From positions 5,048,850-5,058,849 of the forward strand of contig BLFN01000473.1 of NCBI GenBank assembly GCA_014634225.1: a stretch of 10,000 bases of DNA, given 5' to 3'. This stretch comes from Acropora yongei (Eukaryota > Cnidaria > Anthozoa > Scleractinia > Acroporidae). A program made the translations under genes and the position numbers. Positions 7,079 to 10,000 of this stretch are shown here, piece after piece; position 1 is the first letter of the stretch; each line of letters begins with the position of its first letter. The notes beneath the pieces were generated by a model. It worked only from the letters and a program-made list of their open reading frames with translations. It searched no databases and was not told the DNA's origin.

Positions 7079-7418
7079 ATGAAGAGCGAAGTCCTGGTTA
7101 CCTTTGTTGACAACAAAGAAAAGAGAGTACTACTGGTAGAAATGAGTTGTCCCTGGGTTGACAACCGTGTGAAGAAAGAGGCTGGGAAGACAGAAGTATG
7201 GACCTCTGCACTGGGAACTGACTAGGCGTTACCCTGGCTAGAGGATAATTAAACTAAATGTTATCATGGGTGTACTGGGACGTTGGTCCCAGGACCTGGA
7301 AGCTGAGATGAAGAAGATCTTCCGCCTACGTTCTTTAGATATTCTTAAGAGGATGCAAAAAGCTGTACTTTCTGGTTCATTAAACATTCTGCATATGTTC
7401 AAAGTCATCACAAAGTGA
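7079..7418 (+). pseudogene. C-terminal restriction-like endonuclease relic of an R2/NeSL-type LINE
   Basis: The frame from 7079 reads MKSEVLVTFVDNKEKRVLLV then EMSCPWVDNR. The D...E-x-S/T-x-P pattern is that of the restriction-like (PD-(D/E)XK) endonuclease at the C-terminus of R2/R4/NeSL-type LINEs. A frameshift near 7193 is followed by KYGPLHWELTRRYPG, the usual K-KY-PL-EL segment after the catalytic strand. A TAG at 7239-7241 then stands where Tyr is expected (YPGY). The same frame continues with VIMGVLGRWSQDLEAEMKK and LKRMQKAVLSGSLNI to TGA 7416-7418. Similar tails are common in cnidarian genomes from memory. The reverse transcriptase upstream is absent, so only about 113 residues remain. 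The enzyme would nick target DNA to prime reverse transcription. Confidence 0.6.
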
Positions 7419-7726
7419 ACTAGTAGATATCAATCCAAAACAATTGTCATTTACCAAAAAAGCAAGAGGGAACGCTTATATTAAGAACCTTTTTTTTTAC
7501 TCATTATTATCACTTATTTTAGGGCTTAAGTATGTTTATCGTGAATTTCTGGTAAGCAAAATAGATTGCACCCTGCGCCCTATGGAGCTAATTTTAGAAG
7601 CATCCATATGTTTTACACTGCATAATAACCTTAATCATTATCCTTATTGGTACTTAGCAAAAAAAAAACCATGTGCTATTTTTGGAAATGGGTAACAGTA
7701 GGTTAGGGCCTTGTCAGAAATTAGCA
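7419..7726. other. Non-coding AT-rich stretch
   Basis: No gene is supported. Homopolymer runs of T (7491-7498) and A (7660-7668) stand out. The 83-codon open frame at 7444-7695 has no start context or domain and is taken as chance. This may include the 3' UTR of the LINE relic, but no poly-A tail with target-site duplication could be defined. Confidence 0.4.
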
Positions 7727-7821
7727 GGGGCGGGTGGAAACAGAGGGAGGGTCACAACTTTTTGAGCCTCAGAAAAGGGAGGGGTCATGAAAAGTGAGCC
7801 GTTAAAAGGGGGAGGTTCATG
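7727..7821 (+). repeat. G-rich degenerate tandem repeat with G-quadruplex potential
   Basis: Three related units with spacing of about 31-32 bases: GGGAGGGTCAC at 7745, GGGAGGGGTCATG at 7777, and GGGGGAGGTTCATG at 7808. Two of the spacers contain GAGCC. Upstream, GGGGCGGG at 7727-7734 together with GGGAGGG at 7745-7751 supplies four runs of three or more G, fitting a loose G-quadruplex pattern with one long loop of about 10 bases. The G-richness is in sharp contrast with the AT-rich flanks. Confidence 0.65.
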
Positions 7822-8062
7822 CAAATATATGCCAGTGATCATGTAGAAGTTCACCCACAGAAGAAAAAGGAAGTTCTTTATTTGCCAAAAAATAAAAAGA
7901 GAAAATAAAAGAACAAAGGTTTACGGAACGTAATGGATATGAACTGTGAAGTACCATAGCAAGAATTTAACAAACATCTAGTTTTCATTTATAATGATGC
8001 TAAAGAGTCTGATTGAAATTATGAATAATGTTGTTATCAATGTTGGTAGAGTTCTGGCTATC
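7822..8062. other. 3' flank of the minus-strand gene
   Basis: No gene seen. On the minus strand AATAAA occurs at 7882-7877, about 180 bases past the likely stop of the minus-strand gene, and could be its polyadenylation signal. The rest is A-rich. Confidence 0.4.
7877..7882 (-). promoter_or_regulatory. Candidate poly(A) signal for the minus-strand gene
   Basis: AATAAA on the minus strand, about 180 bases downstream of TAG 8065-8063. It is a short motif in AT-rich DNA, so only the position makes it a candidate. Confidence 0.3.
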
Positions 8063-9315
8063 CTATTCATCACTGTCTTCAGCATCACCATCAATGCTGC
8101 TGTGAGCATCTTGATCATCATCAGCATCACTTTCATCATCATCATGATTTTCATTTAAGTTGAAGCGTAGATATTGCTTGATAATGTCCTGTGATTCTTT
8201 GGTGAACAATCCCTTTTCAAAGGCATATTGAATATACGGCCTTTGTTTTTGAGGAGCCCACTTATTCCTTCATAATGAAGAGATAATGGGCCAATAGGCT
8301 CTCTAACATCATGCGACTCTTGCGGAGGTGCAATAGTTTCAACAACTCTTTTGCAGTTAGCTTCCATTCTTGTTGCCCAAGCTTTCTTTGCTTTCCTTTT
8401 ATTTTGTTTTTGTTTCCTTTTTTTACTTGCTTGCTTGAAATACTGCCCCTTAAAGAGCCTGGAACATTTTTCTTTCAATTCTGTAAGACTGTTGTTAATA
8501 TCACATACTCTTGTTTGGAGAATGGTGATTTTGCCAATCTGTTCTAAATAAGTTATGGGTAGCTTCCTCTCCATGTTTTAATTTCCCTGAAGAACTCAAC
8601 AATTTGTTGCCCATAATTTTAACTTCAACAAGAAGAGAACTCAGTTATTTGTGTGCCTTTCTCAATGTTGTTGGTAATTCTGATATTACCGCTAGGAACT
8701 AAGCTATAACCTCCGTCAAAAACAGATCCTACTGCAGCAGGATTTCCTTTATTCATACTGGAGTCTATTTGTTTCTCAATATCATCAATTTGTTGCTTCA
8801 ATTGGTAAAGCTGTCGTCCTGTCCCATAAAATTGTTTTACAAAGTCTTTACGATTTTGACAGTGCTTGTACTTTGCCTTGTAAAATTCAGGAAGAAAAGA
8901 ATTCATAAACAATGCTATTGATGTATTTGCATTAGGGATGAATCCCGTTGATGCAGATTTCCATGCAGGAGGTGGTCGATATGGTATAAGAGGTCCCATA
9001 TGATCGGTAAGCTGAACAGCGTCGATCTTGGGCTGAATCAAGTTAGTAAGTGTAAAGCCATTGGAATACTTCAATCCAAATTCATGCTTTTTTCGAGTAA
9101 ATCGCCGTATCTCAATATCAGTAAGACCTAAAAATAATTCAGTTGTAGAGCAATGAGAAGTAAAGCTCTCCGAATTTGAACATCAGTGTTGAAACGACAT
9201 ACAAAACGAGCTTAAAATTACCAAACTTGTGTAGATCTTCAACTTGTACATCTGCTAAATGGTCAAATTTGTACACCCAAAACCTTTTATTTGAACTCAC
9301 ACATTCAATCGCCAT
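8063..9315 (-). pseudogene. Unrecognised nuclear-type protein gene, broken by several one-base frameshifts
   Basis: Product unknown. The likely start is the ATG at 9315-9313, in near-optimal context (GCCATCATGG): MAIECVSSNKRFWVYKFDHL. An upstream in-frame ATG at 9393 is weaker. The reading moves frame near 9211 (VCRFNTDVQIRRALLLIALQ), near 9130 at a T run (GLTDIEIRRFTRKKHEFG, SNGFTLTNLIQPKIDAV, PLIPYRPPPAWKSASTGF, PNANTSIALFMNSF), near 8567 (KLPITYLEQIGKITILQTRV) and near 8272 (RNKWAPQKQRPYIQYAFEKG). It ends at TAG 8065-8063. Each of these four shifts is a missing base. Around 8595-8630 two in-frame stops are best read as a compensating indel pair. Architecture: globular N-terminal part, two coiled-coil-like segments, a Lys/Arg-rich NLS-like block (KKRKQKQNKRKAKK) and an Asp/Glu tail. 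No intron is needed over about 1.25 kb. It may be a decayed gene, a transposon-borne ORF, or an intact gene in a noisy assembly. Confidence 0.55.
8066..8151 (-). repeat. Low-complexity Asp/Glu/Ser-coding tract
   Basis: A GAT-rich simple-sequence region encoding NHDDDESDADDDQDAHSSID and a further acidic run up to the stop. It forms the acidic tail of the minus-strand gene and is open only in the last of its reading frames. The simple repeats invite slippage. Confidence 0.7.
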
Positions 9316-9442
9316 GATGGCTGAAAGAGACTGAAATCTCTGAGCAATGAGGGATTTTGTACAGCAAAATGATACACGAAGTCTCGCATACATGATGTAC
9401 CTACTCTTTCACTGACCTAATCACGTGTAGGCTCAAAAAAAA
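9316..9442. promoter_or_regulatory. Putative bidirectional promoter between divergent genes
   Basis: The two likely ATGs (9315 on minus, 9443 on plus) point away from each other across about 127 bp. A palindromic E-box CACGTG lies at 9422-9427. No TATA box is clear. Immediately before the plus-strand ATG is a run of nine A (9435-9443, including the A of ATG). If the minus-strand gene instead starts at 9393, the spacer is only 49 bp. The promoter role is inferred from gene arrangement. Confidence 0.4.
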
Positions 9443-10000
9443 ATGGCGGACCAGCTTCTAGGTAGTGTAGATGTGGACTGTAAGCTCAAAGATTATAAAG
9501 ACAAGTTAAATTTCTCTGAGCAAAGGAGTAAAATCAGGTTAGAGTCTACTTTGACAGAAAATCTTAGGAAATCATTGCAGTCGTGCAAAGCTATTGAGAA
9601 TGAGGAAAAGCTCATAGGACTTGCTGTATTTTTTAGAAAAAAACACTGTCAAAACTCGAATTTTGGAAGGTCTGTTGTACATTAAACAGCTTTTGGCATC
9701 CTATGATGGATCTAAAGCATTTGGATATCTCCCGTATAATGACGCCTATGGTATATTTTGTGGTTTCATGGAAAGAGAAGTAGAGGATAACGAATTTCGA
9801 AATCACCTTTTGCATGAGGAATATGGACTGTGTGTTTATGTGATAAAAGTGCTTGATAATCGGTACATTATTCTGCAAAATGATACTCTAGCTATAGACA
9901 AGTTTGGAACTTGACCAACTTCTGTCAAAAGATAAGGTGGATAACTTTTCAAGATTTGATTTGAACGTGGAGTCATTAAAGATAGTATTACAGTCTATGG
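9443..10000 (+). pseudogene. Unrecognised gene, frameshifted, running off the window
   Basis: Product unknown. ATG 9443 (context AAAATGG, A at -3 and G at +4) opens MADQLLGSVDVDCKLKDYKD and a charged helical stretch to about 9630. At the T6/A7 runs (9630-9645) the coherent reading passes to the next frame: LEKNTVKTRILEGLLYIKQL, then FGYLPYNDAYGIFCGFMERE and YGLCVYVIKVLDNRYIIL. That frame hits TGA at 9912. One base over, a third frame continues from about 9904 (LDQLLSKDKVDNFSRFDLNV) to the window end without a stop. Both shifts are in the same sense (one extra base or two missing). No domain is recognised and no intron is needed. It is divergent from the minus-strand gene, suggesting joint expression or a shared mobile unit. 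Confidence 0.5.

Noticed and set aside
7444..7695. 83-codon plus-strand open frame
   Set aside because: It spans homopolymer runs with no domain and looks like AT-rich noise.
8311..8551. Two overlapping plus-strand open frames rich in Phe, Leu and Cys that look like membrane segments
   Set aside because: They are the reverse complement of the Lys-rich, coiled-coil part of the minus-strand gene.
8595..8630. Intron between the two halves of the minus-strand gene
   Set aside because: The interval is too short for a normal intron, and the same frame resumes immediately after the stops; a compensating indel pair explains it better.

Overview
The window looks like eukaryotic, metazoan, repeat-rich genomic DNA, most likely from a cnidarian (my guess is an anthozoan such as a coral or anemone). 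It is AT-rich, has no long intact ORFs and no bacterial-style operons. It carries a decayed gypsy LTR retrotransposon primed by tRNA-Ser, pieces of two different non-LTR (LINE) elements, MITE-like and foldback repeats, and a broken member of a HECT-ligase-associated gene family that I associate with cnidarians and fish. The organism call is inference from remembered families, not from a search.

Layout. 1-900 is non-coding, with what looks like one terminus of a DNA transposon near 312-338. 902-934 matches the 5' half of a tRNA-Pro. About 960-1896 is a degenerate LINE fragment: the end of ORF1 with a CCHC knuckle, then the start of ORF2 with the AP endonuclease. The LINE is cut at 1896 by a gypsy element. 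Its short 5' LTR (1897-2038) and tRNA-Ser(GCT)-type primer binding site are followed by gag, a deleted protease, reverse transcriptase and RNase H, ending near 4300 with no integrase and no 3' LTR. 4325-4402 is a cluster of strong hairpins built from one 11-base word, and 4682-4892 is a MITE-like element with 29-bp terminal inverted repeats.

5546-6718 is a frameshifted gene of the HECT-associated family; its catalytic HECT domain is absent. 7079-7418 is the C-terminal end of a second kind of LINE, with a restriction-like endonuclease. 7727-7821 is a G-rich degenerate repeat.

The right end (8063-10000) is the least explained part. Two divergent genes of unknown function, a minus-strand one (8063-9315) and a plus-strand one (9443 to beyond the window), share a spacer of about 127 bp with a CACGTG box. 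Both read as coherent proteins only if several one-base frameshifts are crossed, and I see almost no point nonsense mutations in them. That differs from the retroelements nearby and raises the question of assembly indels versus recent decay.
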